A stretch of DNA of 64,000 nucleotides from Asterias rubens (GCF_902459465.1 NC_047077.1:3720001-3784000), one strand, 5' to 3'; counted from the stretch's first letter, positions 34,901 to 41,494 are shown. The notes: generated by a model not told the origin, from the letters alone. Made by a program: numbers and translations.

Positions 34901-35104
34901 TGCTTTCTGTCGCAGTCTCGCTTGCTCCCTTTGTTTTTCTTTTAGGGCGAGGCTTTGCTTGGTAGGTTTCGGTTTTGATAAGGCTTCCCGCAGCTTGACT
35001 CGCCTATGTTTGGCAGCAACTGCTTGCTTTTCAAGATACTTGGCATACCCTTGAGGATCTTTCTGTTTGAGTCGTCTTCGATAGTATTCCGATTTGCTCA
35101 CCAT
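19720..35104 (-). CDS. KHK: Ketohexokinase gene with three in-frame upstream exons (basic-repeat/KHK fusion model)
   Basis: On the minus strand ten exons join without breaking frame: 34018-35104, 33462-33548, 31959-32032, 30557-30720, 23790-23906, 22810-22944, 22274-22346, 21744-21896, 20849-20937 and 19720-19978. The last seven encode ketohexokinase, the PfkB-family cytosolic enzyme that phosphorylates fructose to fructose-1-phosphate using ATP. Starting at the ATG at 30693 they give 320 residues; human KHK has 298. Starting at the ATG at 35104 the model gives 745 residues. The first 362 are a lysine/arginine-rich repeated segment that I do not recognise. Junction phases (1, 1, 0) agree at all three extra splices, and the KHK ATG lies nine codons into its exon with open frame before it. 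Two promoters, a short and a long isoform, would also fit. The fusion is inferred from frame and splice sites, not from transcripts. Confidence 0.7.
20014..20848 (-). other. KHK intron with a tRNA-like SINE fragment
   Basis: The intron is 870 bp. At 20412-20495, read on the minus strand, the sequence shows TCTAGTTGGTATGACACTGC and GGTCGTGGGTCCGAATCCCAC, a box A/box B pair of tRNA type. The flanking string ACTCGGTATTTACCCG recurs near 20629. Consistent with a tRNA-derived SINE. No structural tRNA gene is claimed. Confidence 0.5.
20849..20937 (-). CDS. KHK: KHK exon (VFVSKDFA segment)
   Basis: Minus-strand acceptor TCTGGTCAG and donor GG|GTACGT. The exon is 89 nt, phase 0 in and phase 2 out. 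It encodes [20 protein letters not shown] and then [10 protein letters not shown]. This aligns with the KHK segment reading VVFVSKDVAKHLG in the human enzyme and continues directly from the preceding exon's ARIDV. Confidence 0.93.
21064..21430. mobile_element. MITE with TTTAAAGCCATTGGACACTTTC ends
   Basis: TTTAAAGCCATTGGACACTTTC at the left and GAAAGTGTCCAATGGCTTTAAA at the right are perfect 22-bp inverted repeats. The interior carries the inverted TCTCGATATCGAGA and the ATTTTCACACGTTTGTTATTTT block seen in related MITEs. It lies in the KHK intron between exons at 21744 and 20937. A SINE-tail-like string (ATGCAAGTCGCCCCTACCAAGG) precedes it. Confidence 0.85.
21744..21896 (-). CDS. KHK: KHK exon (GRN segment)
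   Basis: Minus-strand acceptor TTTCATAG, donor GATGTG|GTGAGT. 153 nt, phase 0 at both ends. It encodes [20 protein letters not shown] and then [18 protein letters not shown]. This matches the human stretch with GRN followed by a helix and the VEKPREE-type strand, which lines the sugar/ATP cleft in KHK. Confidence 0.95.
22274..22346 (-). CDS. KHK: KHK exon (RSLPEV...WIHLE)
   Basis: Minus-strand acceptor CATAACAG, donor GGAG|GTAGGT. 73 nt, phase 2 in and phase 0 out. It encodes [20 protein letters not shown] then IHLE, closely similar to the human KHK stretch RSLPDVSATDFEKVDL and WIHIE. Confidence 0.95.
22430..22690. repeat. 52-bp tandem array, about 5 copies
   Basis: Units of the form CTTAGCACGTATCCAAACTT + AGGCTTCATTATGTAACAAA + CAATAGACCATG repeat at 52-bp spacing, with shortened first units. 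It lies in the KHK intron between 22346 and 22810. It has the same period as, but no sequence relation to, the satellite at 23948-29361. Confidence 0.85.
22810..22944 (-). CDS. KHK: KHK exon (beta-clasp region)
   Basis: Minus-strand acceptor TTTTTTACAG, donor AACAG|GTTTTT. 135 nt, phase 2 in and out. It encodes [20 protein letters not shown], then [20 protein letters not shown] and NR. The SRTI-type motif (TRTILHGNR here) matches the KHK/PfkB lid strand that contacts the sugar. It has no premature stops. Confidence 0.95.
22956..23238. mobile_element. Non-autonomous element with CATTCATAAAT ends
   Basis: CATTCATAAATACCTCAGACAG at the left and GGAATTTATGAATG at the right form short inverted ends. 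The block TTCCTATTGGTGGAGAGCGC is similar to TTCTGATTGGTCGACAGGGC at 19458, so at least two copies exist in this window. No coding capacity. Confidence 0.5.
23240..23371. mobile_element. 132-bp foldback element
   Basis: GGGAATAAAAGGGTAGCGAC at the left is mirrored by GTCGCTACCCTTTTATTCCC at the right. The inner GGCAGGGTCATGGCC / GGCCACGACCCTGC arms extend the hairpin almost to the centre. It lies in the KHK intron, directly beside the preceding element. Confidence 0.8.
23790..23906 (-). CDS. KHK: KHK exon with sugar-binding GGNA motif
   Basis: Minus-strand acceptor TACTTCAG, donor ACAAA|GTAAGA. 117 nt, phase 2 in and out. It encodes [20 protein letters not shown], then [25 protein letters not shown] is the PfkB signature-1 region: the GG dipeptide closes over the sugar and the asparagine binds fructose. 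The human equivalent is RGGNASN. Confidence 0.95.
23948..29361. repeat. 52-bp satellite array, about 104 copies
   Basis: Unit: TATAGGGTTGATTTAAAGAC + ACTGGACACTATTGGTAATT + GTCAAAGACTAG (52 bp). Homogeneous over 5.4 kb. The few variants (GGACTC at the left edge, TAGACAC, TAGGACAC, GGGTAGATT, one 51-bp and one 53-bp unit) recur in patches, suggesting local amplification of multi-unit blocks. It lies wholly within the first KHK intron and flows into a full MITE at 29362 whose end is the same sequence. No open frame is conserved. Confidence 0.98.
29362..29709. mobile_element. Full MITE at the satellite edge (ACACTGGACACTATTGG family)
   Basis: The last satellite unit (AAAGACACTGGACACTATTGG, TCAAAGACTAG) continues directly into TCTTCTCACTTGGTTTAGCTC, which is the subterminal sequence of this MITE family. 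The element then runs through GGAGCCGTTTCTCACAATG to CAACAGTGTCCAGTGCCTTTAA at 29709. The outermost 42 bp of its left end are therefore the repeat core of the satellite. Confidence 0.85.
29710..30556 (-). other. KHK intron 1, unique part
   Basis: No coding or RNA feature recognised between the MITE and the KHK first-exon donor at 30556. AT-rich with short open frames only. Confidence 0.4.
30557..30720 (-). CDS. KHK: KHK first coding exon with open frame upstream of its ATG
   Basis: Minus-strand donor CACCAG|GTAGGT; candidate acceptor CTTAATGAAG before 30720, with a pyrimidine tract TTATTCTTTCTCC. The exon opens GSPETGEDK and then ATG at 30693: [20 protein letters not shown] and [31 protein letters not shown] is the KHK/PfkB N-terminal strand (human: ILCVGLVVLDVI). 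About 20 residues precede that strand, against five in human KHK. The nine codons before the ATG stay open and in phase with the exon at 31959, supporting the fusion transcript. Confidence 0.9.
30780..31590 (+). pseudogene. LINE tail (CR1/L2-like), interrupted by a palindromic insertion
   Basis: At 30800-30890 the plus strand reads [20 protein letters not shown], the start of the conserved CR1/L2 ORF2 C terminus. It resumes at about 31380 with [17 protein letters not shown], the usual end of that tail. The AT-rich LINE/SINE-type 3' end GCGCTATATAAGTATTTATC and an ATT repeat follow. Between them, about 30925-31375, is an insertion with inverted CTCAGAGCTCTGG/CCAGAGCTCTGAG ends. The fragment is dead. 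It lies in the intron between exons 31959 and 30720. Confidence 0.7.
31585..31760 (+). mobile_element. tRNA-derived SINE copy
   Basis: GGGTGTGATCCCTGGCTACAC and GCACCCCCGAACAAAGATAT match, in opposite orientation, the body of the 319-bp repeats at 54952-56036. A tRNA-like head at 31669-31741 follows: GCTAGATAGCTCAGTTAGTA, box B GGTTCAAATCC, and the closing TCTAGTC. The anticodon stem is damaged (ACGTTAATACAAAGG), so it is not a working tRNA gene. Confidence 0.7.
31959..32032 (-). CDS. Linker exon 3 of the KHK fusion model
   Basis: Minus-strand acceptor TTTTCATTAG, donor GACAAG|GTAACA. 74 nt, phase 1 in and phase 0 out. It encodes [20 protein letters not shown] then YSDK, acidic and without recognisable domain. 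It joins the preceding exon (DISG) and the KHK exon (GSPETGED) with no stop. Short exons can be chance open frames; here the support is matching phase on both sides and good splice sites. Confidence 0.6.
32147..33416. mobile_element. Foldback Mutator-like element with tandem-repeat ends (copy 1)
   Basis: The left end holds a tandem run of 17-bp units of the type ACAACTCAACGGTTCGG (32153-32255). The right end holds the same units inverted (CCGAACCGTCGAGTTGT type, about 33315-33410). The outermost CAGACAACTCG/CGAGTTGTCT parts are aligned. TTTACAAG flanks both sides (32139-32146 and 33417-33424), an 8-bp candidate target-site duplication. The 1-kb interior has no transposase that I can recognise. 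It fills most of the intron between exons 33462 and 32032. Confidence 0.7.
33462..33548 (-). CDS. Linker exon 2 of the KHK fusion model
   Basis: Minus-strand acceptor TTGTGTTTAG, donor ATATCAG|GTACCA. 87 nt, phase 1 at both ends. It encodes [20 protein letters not shown] then EAVPPDIS, a serine/threonine/proline-rich flexible linker. Open and phase-compatible with the exons on both sides. Confidence 0.6.
33609..33982. mobile_element. MITE, AAGTACACGTTTGGTAATTAC subfamily
   Basis: TTTAAAGGGAAAGTACACGT at the left and GTGTACCTTTCCTTTAA at the right. The interior matches the copy at 12224-12581 (GGAGAGCTTTTGATAGTATA, CTCTGAAGTAACGTAG). It lies in the intron between exons 34018 and 33548. Confidence 0.8.
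34018..35104 (-). CDS. Basic, internally repeated protein segment (N-terminal exon of the KHK fusion model)
   Basis: Starts at ATG 35104 ([20 protein letters not shown]) and runs 362 codons to the donor GCAGCTG-type CCAGCTG|GTGAGT at 34018/34017. I do not recognise the family. Two motifs alternate: [19 protein letters not shown] (about residues 56-74, 133-151 and 215-233) and [17 protein letters not shown] (108-124, 185-201, 251-267). Spacers contain [11 protein letters not shown] twice. A Cys-rich knot, [19 protein letters not shown] (317-335), could bind zinc. A lysine-rich acidic tail follows. The high K/R and coiled helical periodicity suggest nucleic-acid binding or nuclear location, which is inference. 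A longer frame reaches 35428, but it reads through a microsatellite and is probably not translated. Confidence 0.75.
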
Positions 35105-35121
35105 GATATTTAAAACAAGGA

Positions 35122-35345
35122 ATGAAAGATTTATGGGATGTGGTGAGAGGCTTGGTGGTGAGAGAAGGCTTGGTCTTTGGTGGTGAGAGAAGGCTTGGTG
35201 GTGAGAGAAGGCTTGGTGGTGAGAGAAGGCTTGGTGGTGAGAGAAGGCTTGGTGGTGAGAGAAGGCTTGGTGGTGAGAGAAGGCTTGGTGGTGAGAGAAG
35301 GCTTGGTCTTTGGTGGTGAGAGAAGGCTTGGTGGTGATAATGGCC
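35122..35345 (-). repeat. 18-bp microsatellite upstream of the fusion gene start
   Basis: About 11 copies of GGTGGTGAGAGAAGGCTT on the plus strand, with two interruptions (GGTCTTTGGTGGTGAG). It ends 18 bp upstream of the ATG at 35104, so it is 5' UTR or promoter. On the minus strand it stays open (SHHQAF repeats) in frame with the gene. Confidence 0.9.
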
Positions 35346-35512
35346 TTTAAGAGATGATGGGGGCTCAAGATGGATTCATGTAGAGCAAGCTGTGTACAGA
35401 TGAATCTGGGATTAAGAATGAAGAACAAAGAAATAAACCCGAGAGAAATGTTAAAATAGTTTGTGTTACCGCCATGCTACTAGAACACCTTGACTCGAAT
35501 GGCCTACTCTAA

Positions 35513-35775
35513 GGAACGTCGTTACCAAAGCCGCCTTCAAATGATGTACAAAATAAGATTCAACCTGGTCGACATCCCCTGAAGCACCCATCTGACACAT
35601 TCAACCACAACAACAAGAGGTCATTGCTCCCGATTCAAAATCCCACATACCAGCTCTTCAGTGTACACCAGCTCTTACTTCCCACGCACCATCCGGGACT
35701 GGAACAACTTCCCAGTTAACCCTGCTGCATTCTGTCCCTTGACGCCTTCAAACTGGTGTTAAGGGACCCCCCGGT
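35513..35775 (+). pseudogene. Jockey/CR1-like LINE tail fragment
   Basis: The plus strand reads YKIRFNLVDIP and then, after a frame change, SSYFPRTIRDWNNFPVNPAA, the hallmark end of jockey/CR1 ORF2 proteins. Frameshifts and stops show a decayed remnant. Confidence 0.75.
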
Positions 35776-36302
35776 GAAGTAACCTCATCTCCAGCTTTTT
35801 ACTCGCACCTGTACATAATTCTATCTGCACCTGACACAAATTCTCGTTGCCTAAGCCAACCAATGCGCTTAAACGCAGTGCGTACATTTTTAATCATTTG
35901 AAGGCTGCAAATTTCAAGGCAGAAGAAACTATACCTCCGACCTAGCGGGCAGACATGCTTTTGGAGGAAGTATAATCCCCCCATGTAAAATACCCACTAC
36001 TCGGAAACCCCACTTGGTCATATAACAAACATGGATAACTTTACAATCGTCGAACTAATCTACATGTAAAACTCAGTGCCATTTGAGACATACTTTGAAA
36101 GTCTCTGTTCCACAACCACTCCAAAAAAGAACTGAACATATAATTTTTGAGGTGAAAAAAACATACTTTTGACGTCAATCTCTTTTATAAATGTGAAACA
36201 GGACCTGCACAGGGTTTAAGCCCCACTTGACTTGTGTGGCCAAGGCTATTAGGTAGGATTCAAGGATTCAGCAAGCCTTGGCCACACAAGTGGGGCAACA
36301 CA

Positions 36303-36347
36303 GGGTTAGGGTAAGGGTAAGGGTTAGGGTTAGGGTTAGGGTTAGGG
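36303..36347 (+). repeat. Short interstitial telomere-like tract
   Basis: GGGTTAGGGTAAGGGTAAGG and then four perfect GGGTTA units, about 45 bp in total. Flanked on the left by the inverted pair CCTTGGCCACACAAGTGGGG/CCCACTTGACTTGTGTGGCC (36221-36296). Too short to be a chromosome end. Confidence 0.85.
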
Positions 36348-36394
36348 CGTTAGGAATAGGATTACAGGAAATTTGTGTAAATGTCAGTAAAACA

Positions 36395-36491
36395 TGTCGA
36401 GTTGTCTGAACCGTCGCATTGTATGAACGGTCGAGCTGTCTCAACCGTTGAGTTATCCGAACCATCGAGTTGTCCGACGGACGAGTTGTCT
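36395..36491. repeat. Solo tandem end of a foldback element (copy-1 type)
   Basis: Five to six 17-bp units of GTCGAGTTGTCTGAACC type ending in CGGACGAGTTGTCTG. Homologous to the right-end array of the element at 32147-33416. No matching inverted partner was found nearby, so one end is missing or outside recognition. Confidence 0.65.
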
Positions 36492-37512
36492 GATATACAG
36501 TCGTTTGACCAGTTCTGGATCACTTTTTGAATTCACATCGTTTTTTGTTGCAATCTCTTTGATATCTTAGACAAAAAAGTATATCAGTTAACCTAAACAT
36601 GACATAAAACTCACCAAGTATTCACTGACAAAAAAAGATTAGTTCTTTTGAAGAGGCTTTAAGAAAAGTATCGTCACCTGTTTGACCAGTTCAGGATCAG
36701 TTGAATCTATTCTGAATCAGTAGAGTGCCCTTTATTGCAAACCCATACTCCCATCCATAAAAATGTCTCTCAAGGACACGAAACTTCAGAGGTGTGTTGG
36801 CATGGACTTGGACTTCCTTTCTTTAGTGAATGTCATGCAAGTGTCTTCAATAGCAGCGCAAAAACCCAACGACAAAACCACAAAATAACAGCAAAGGCAA
36901 ATGAAAAAGTGAAGCGAACCTAAAAAGCATTATTGGCCCCTCCAAGTTTAATTTTCTCACAAAACAAAAAATCTACAAGAATTTGTTGAAGTAATGTTTC
37001 TCAAAATCAACTAAATAAACTCTCACTGCAGTGGTATGATTTTAAGTTAGCACGTCACCATTTGACGCAATGAGATGTTGAGTCATCCCGAACTGGTCAA
37101 GGGTAAGTTGCCCCCCCCCCCAAGAAGATTTTGGTAACTTCGTCTCCTCAAAACAACAAGATGACTGCACAGTATTTACAGGAATGTTTTTTTACACATT
37201 CTTATCATTTTACATAAATATTTTTTGCCCCGGCATTCCAGTTCTAAAGGTAAGAAGTTTTATCAGTGTTTTTCAACCAACATTTTTAAACAAAACTTTT
37301 TTCAATTTCGCAGACAACCTTAAGGAAAACGGCCAAAATTTATTTGCTGGTGATGTTTGGCACCTTATTTTGGGTTTGTTGGTTTAATGGGTGTTAATCT
37401 TCACATTTATCAACAGAAATTGGTAGTAATGAGAAGTTATATAATTATTTGGTTATTGCAAAGTTGAAGTGATCCCGAACTGGTCAATGATCCCGAACTG
37501 GTCAAATGACTG

Positions 37513-38340
37513 GCTTATGAGTCAACTCGGTCCCTAGTCAACTCGGTCCCAGTCAACTCGGTCCCAAGTCAACTCGGTCCCAAGTCAACTCGGTCCCAAG
37601 TCAACTCGGTCCCAAGTCAACTCGGTCCGTATGGTTGACGGGAAGTAATTGTATGTTTTCTTTGAATTGAAAAAAATAACTAATGTCTTTTGACTTTGTA
37701 CATGAATTGGGATAAGTGTGCACCAATGTTCGGGGTATAATATTCAATGCCTTCAATAGCGACCCGTTTGTTTCTATGTTCAACATTCACTTTTGAAAAT
37801 AACCGATTGTGTTGGCCACAAAAATGTCTTCAAATGTCTCTTTGCTTTTATATCAACCAGAGTATGGTTTTCTGTAGCATGATGGCTCTCAACAATTAAT
37901 CAAGCGACAAACATTAATAATTGAATCCTCTTCGATTTCTTTTCAAGTAACTTACATTTAAAATTAATTAATATAAAATCAGTACGAACTACATAATAAT
38001 GATTACAAACTAAAGAAGGGAAATAATTTTATGTTTGGTTAAATTATGAAGAAAACTTTAAAGTTAACTTATAAGAATAACAAATAATATCCAAAATCTA
38101 CAAACTAAATAAAAATCATAATAGTTATAATAATAAACTAAGACTAAAGCGCATTTTACAAGATACAAATAAAAATCTTGGGTTAATTGCGGTCCCTCCT
38201 CCCCGCCCTCCCCTCCCGCCCGTGCAAGCTGGAAATCAAGGGACCGAGTTGACTTGGGACCGAGTTGACTTGGGACCAAGTTGATTTGGGACCGAGTTGA
38301 CTGGGACCGAGTTGGCTTGGGACCGAGTTGACCGGTACCC
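37513..38340. mobile_element. Foldback Mutator-like element with tandem-repeat ends (copy 2)
   Basis: The left end has eight copies of the 16-bp unit GTCAACTCGGTCCCAA (37521-37629). The right end has about six inverted copies (GGGACCGAGTTGACTT, 38240-38333). The outer 18 bp (GCTTATGAGTCAACTCGG and, inverted, GGGTACCGGTCAACTCGG) align without gaps. AAATGACTG occurs directly outside both ends (37504-37512, 38341-38349), a 9-bp target-site duplication as made by Mutator-type elements. The 600-bp interior is non-coding. Confidence 0.85.
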
Positions 38341-38584
38341 AAATGACTGTACAACCTCCGTTGCATGCATGCAACGCGGCCGCGACACAGGTAGGTACTA
38401 AATTGCTAACTAAACAAAGGTCCCATTGCGAACAAATTTACATTTGTTAAAAATATTTTTACCTAACTCAGGAAGTCACTCACATGTTACTTGTAGCCGG
38501 AACTGTTGAATTTTCTCCTTTGCTGGTAATATTTTGTGAAAATAAAGCTTTCCACGGGTCACGTCCTACCTGCTGAACGGACTT

Positions 38585-39245
38585 GCTTGTAAACACTCTC
38601 TAGCGCCCTCTAGAGGCGGATAGACTTGATTTCCAGTCTGAGACGACAGCGGTTATTTCTCTGTAACCTGCTTTGCACCAGAGAGCATCTAAGGCCTAAC
38701 ATTGTCCCGGGACCTAAAGCGGGCCCTGACCCACGCCGTAAAGGTTCCTCTCTCGCAATCTCTTTGACAGATTTGCCAACTAAAATGTGTGTCATACATC
38801 CGCACCTGAAGATGCTGAACCCAAAAGGTTCTACTGCTGCTCGCATTTTAAAGGCTTTATGTGCTGTTTCATTAGGCCTGTTGTTGGCCTAAGATTTCCC
38901 CACAGAGCATCTACAATGCAAAATTTTCTCTGGGCCTTGATCGGGCTCGTACCTCACGCCGCAAAAGACCCCCCTAAAACTTCTTGTGTGTGGATCCATT
39001 CACGATGCTGGTGATGATTGGGATGAAACGCCGTCTGAGCATTTTGTAGAAATAATAAGGTTACGAAGCTATACTTTAGTTGTTTTTAAGCAAAAAATGG
39101 TGCATCAAAAAGGCCTTAAATTCCAACAACTGAGAGGGGGCACATCACCCCCTTAGACTTGATTTCACCAGAGAGCATCTACGGCATAAAATGTTCCCGG
39201 GACCCTAAAGCGGGCCCCATCAGACCCCCGCCGTAAATGTTATGA
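38585..39245. repeat. Three diverged copies of a ~70-bp GC-rich motif
   Basis: CAGAGAGCATCTAAGGCCTA + CATTGTCCCGGGACCTAAAG + CGGGCCCTGACCCACGCCGT (38679-38742) recurs at about 38901-38963 and 39170-39234 with changes. Spacing is about 220-270 bp. The sequence between copies differs. I cannot assign it to a known family. Confidence 0.55.
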
Positions 39246-39462
39246 CTTACGATGTCTCCCCTCCTCTTTCAAGACAGATTGACGCCCATGGTATCAATCT
39301 TGATTCGAAGATAGAAGCTTTCAGAAAAATCGGCCAGACTTAATTGGGAGACGATGAGTCAAAAACGATTGGTTTAATTGAGTACCGTCACTCATTGAAA
39401 GGAAAGATGTACGTGGTGGGAAAAACCACGTCTCTCATCAGCCTCTAATGGTATCCAATAAC

Positions 39463-39632
39463 TTAAAGGAAGATTACAGAATTGGTTTTTGCTAACACAA
39501 AAGTTGCTGGCAGTGTAAGCACTTTATGTAATCCACCATATACATAAACTGACAGACCTGAAGAAGTTTGAGATCGATTGGCCATCTGGGTCACGAGAGA
39601 AAAACGCTCACTGAGCGATAAATCCGCTCAGC
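39463..39632. mobile_element. Left half of a GTTGCTGGCAGTGTAAGCAC-family MITE, cut by the SRP array
   Basis: TTAAAGGAAGATTACAGAAT starts the element. It is collinear with 53995-54329 up to AAACGCTCACTGAGCGATAAA (about 39622), where homology stops and the SRP RNA 3' end begins. This marks the left boundary of the array. Confidence 0.75.
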
Positions 39633-39934
39633 AAAAGAATTGGGTTTCGCCATATTGTCTGGGCTGTGTGACGTCATCTATTCTCGAGTGCAATCCCATT
39701 ACTGCTCCACACGGGGACTTTTGCCTGCTGCGTCTCCGCCCTGAGCCGGTACGTCCCTCCTCAGTCAACCTGGTCAGCCCAACCTCCGCTGAGCTAACCA
39801 TGTCGGTGCCGAGCTTAACGTGGACACCCGATCGTCATAGACCAAGGTCACACAGAGCTCCCGAACTCAAGCGATCCAACCAACCCCGGCTTCCAAGGTA
39901 ACTGGATTACAGGCGCACGCCACAACGCCCAGCC
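39633..39934 (-). ncRNA. SRP RNA: 7SL/SRP RNA, copy 1
   Basis: Minus strand, from GGCTGGGCGTTGTGGCGTGC at 39934 to CCCAATTCTTTT at 39633: 302 nt, the usual metazoan 7SL length. The 5' domain (GGCTGGGCG...GGCGTGCGCCTGTAAT) is the Alu domain, with internal Pol III promoter-like GTGGCGTGCGCCTG. GATCGGGTGTCC, GTTAAGCTCGGCACC, then ACCAGGTTGACTGAGGAGGG follow. The helix 8 part, GGCGGAGACGCAGCAGG, holds the GGAG tetraloop and the AGCAGG loop that bind SRP54. The T-run is a Pol III terminator. SRP RNA scaffolds the cytosolic particle that pauses translation and targets ribosomes to the ER. Copies 1, 2 and 3 look intact. Confidence 0.95.
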
Positions 39935-40006
39935 AAGAGTTACTGGACATTTTTAACTCTATCAGCTCTTTAATCTACAGACGCGATGAATAAATAAAAA
40001 GACTAC

Positions 40007-40087
40007 CGTCGTGGACAGGATTCGAACCTGCGCGGGAAACCCCATTGGATTTCGAGTCCAACGCCTTAACCTCTCGGCCACCACGAC
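40007..40087 (-). tRNA. tRNA-Ser(CGA): tRNA-Ser(CGA), copy 1
   Basis: Minus strand: GTCGTGG acceptor, TGGCCGAGAGGTTAAGGC D arm, TTGGA-CTCGAAA-TCCAA anticodon arm with CGA, a long variable arm (TGGGGTTTCCCGC) as in class II tRNAs, CGCAGGTTCGAATCCTG T arm, CCACGAC and discriminator G. All seven acceptor pairs form. Reads UCG codons. Box A and box B are intact. Confidence 0.95.
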
Positions 40088-40462
40088 ACATGATTACTAT
40101 TTATTGAATTTTTCGAAGTACTAAAAAGTACACACATTTAGCGAGACGGGTGAAAATAAAAAATAGCATGCAACTCAAATTGAATGTTCTTAAATGTAGA
40201 AGCAAAACATGGCAATTTGTATGCATTATTCGTATAAAACGTAGGCCTACAAAATAAGTAACAAATGTTGCTTACTGCTAACATTCGATACAGCAAACTG
40301 GTCAAACACAATAACATACAAATCGAAAAAAAAAAAAACTCGTTTGGAAGGAGATTTAGGCCTTCTTTGTGTTTAGCAGCTTTTGTAGTCACGGTCGCCG
40401 AATGTTGAAGGTTGGACACAGTTGAAAACATGCCTAAACTGCAAAAAAAAAAAAAAAAAAAA

Positions 40463-40530
40463 CCGGGATTCGAACCTGGTCGGGACCCGTCTGTTTTCGA
40501 GTTCCACACACCTTCACTACTCGGCCACCC
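40463..40530 (-). pseudogene. tRNA-Ser-like Pol III element, copy 1
   Basis: Minus strand: GGGTGGCCGAGTAGTGAAGG (box A), GGAACTCGAAAACAG anticodon-arm-like with CGA, ACGGGTCCCGACCAG and a perfect box B, GGTTCGAATCC. It ends in a long T-run (A-run at 40443-40462). The acceptor stem does not pair and the anticodon stem has mismatches, so it is not a working tRNA, but it keeps promoter boxes and a terminator. Present in every unit. Confidence 0.7.
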
Positions 40531-41494
40531 AAAACAAAACAGTGACTGAGTTCAAAATTTACCCAGACAACACGTGGGGGGGGGGAGGCGGGGTGCCCGC
40601 AACATTGCGGAAGTTTGGAACATTTTTCACAGAGCTTGAAAGTGTGGCCATCTTGCATTTTCGGGGGTAAAGATTTAAAGTGCAATTGACGGCGAAGAAT
40701 GAGCAAAATAAAAAATTGCAGCGGCCAAGAGAAAAGGTTTTTACTATATTAACTTTTTAGGTTCGGGCGGCAAGATAGTACGTTGTGGACGCATGTTAAT
40801 AAGCGGTGGTCGCTAGAAAAACAGTTTTGACTGCAATTTTCAAAATAGTGGCCACAAGATAATTAGTCGTGGTCAGAAGATAAGTTGGAGCCGTGAGTGG
40901 CGGCCGCAAGAAAATAAGTGGTGGCCGCAAGATATAGGTGGTTTGCTGTGAAACATATGATTTTTTTAATTGGCACCAATTGGCCTTTAAGTCATCTGAA
41001 AATAGACTGTTTTTTCTTTCAAACATAAGAGTATACGCTTATGAACAATAAAACAATTTTTTTAGTAATGGTGTTTATCACCAGGCGGTCCATCATCGTT
41101 AGTGTTCTCGTTAACTGGCTTTTGGTGTTCCGTCTTGATAACTTCAGCTTGTTGATGTCAGTCGTGATGTAAGATGAAGTTGATATAGTAAACAAGAGTA
41201 GAACGGGGTGACCGAATTCTCTGTGACAACGGCGGTGTACGTCTAGTCATGATCCACGGAGCCACACTGGTAAAAACTTCGCTCATAATCTTTAGACCTA
41301 AGTTAAAAAATAAACCACTTTAGAAGGGACCCAGTCCGGCCCTCTAAGTTTACGCTGCTTATTCGCATTGTTACAACGGCATATCCGCTTATTTAAAGAC
41401 AATAAAACAATAGATTAAACTGATCAGGCATGCCACATTAATCTCGTATTTGTAATGGATAAAAGCAAGATTTTTGTTTATTTTAAAAATCAGT

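Noticed and set aside
39578-39901. Repeated plus-strand open frames (about 77 codons, MTSSILECNPIT type) in each array unit
   Set aside because: They are the antisense of the SRP RNA gene; their conservation is explained by the RNA.
40796-41026. Repeated minus-strand open frames (76 codons, MFERKNSLFSDDL type) in each array unit
   Set aside because: They are conserved only because the units are near-identical. The diverged edge unit does not preserve the frame, and no domain is seen.
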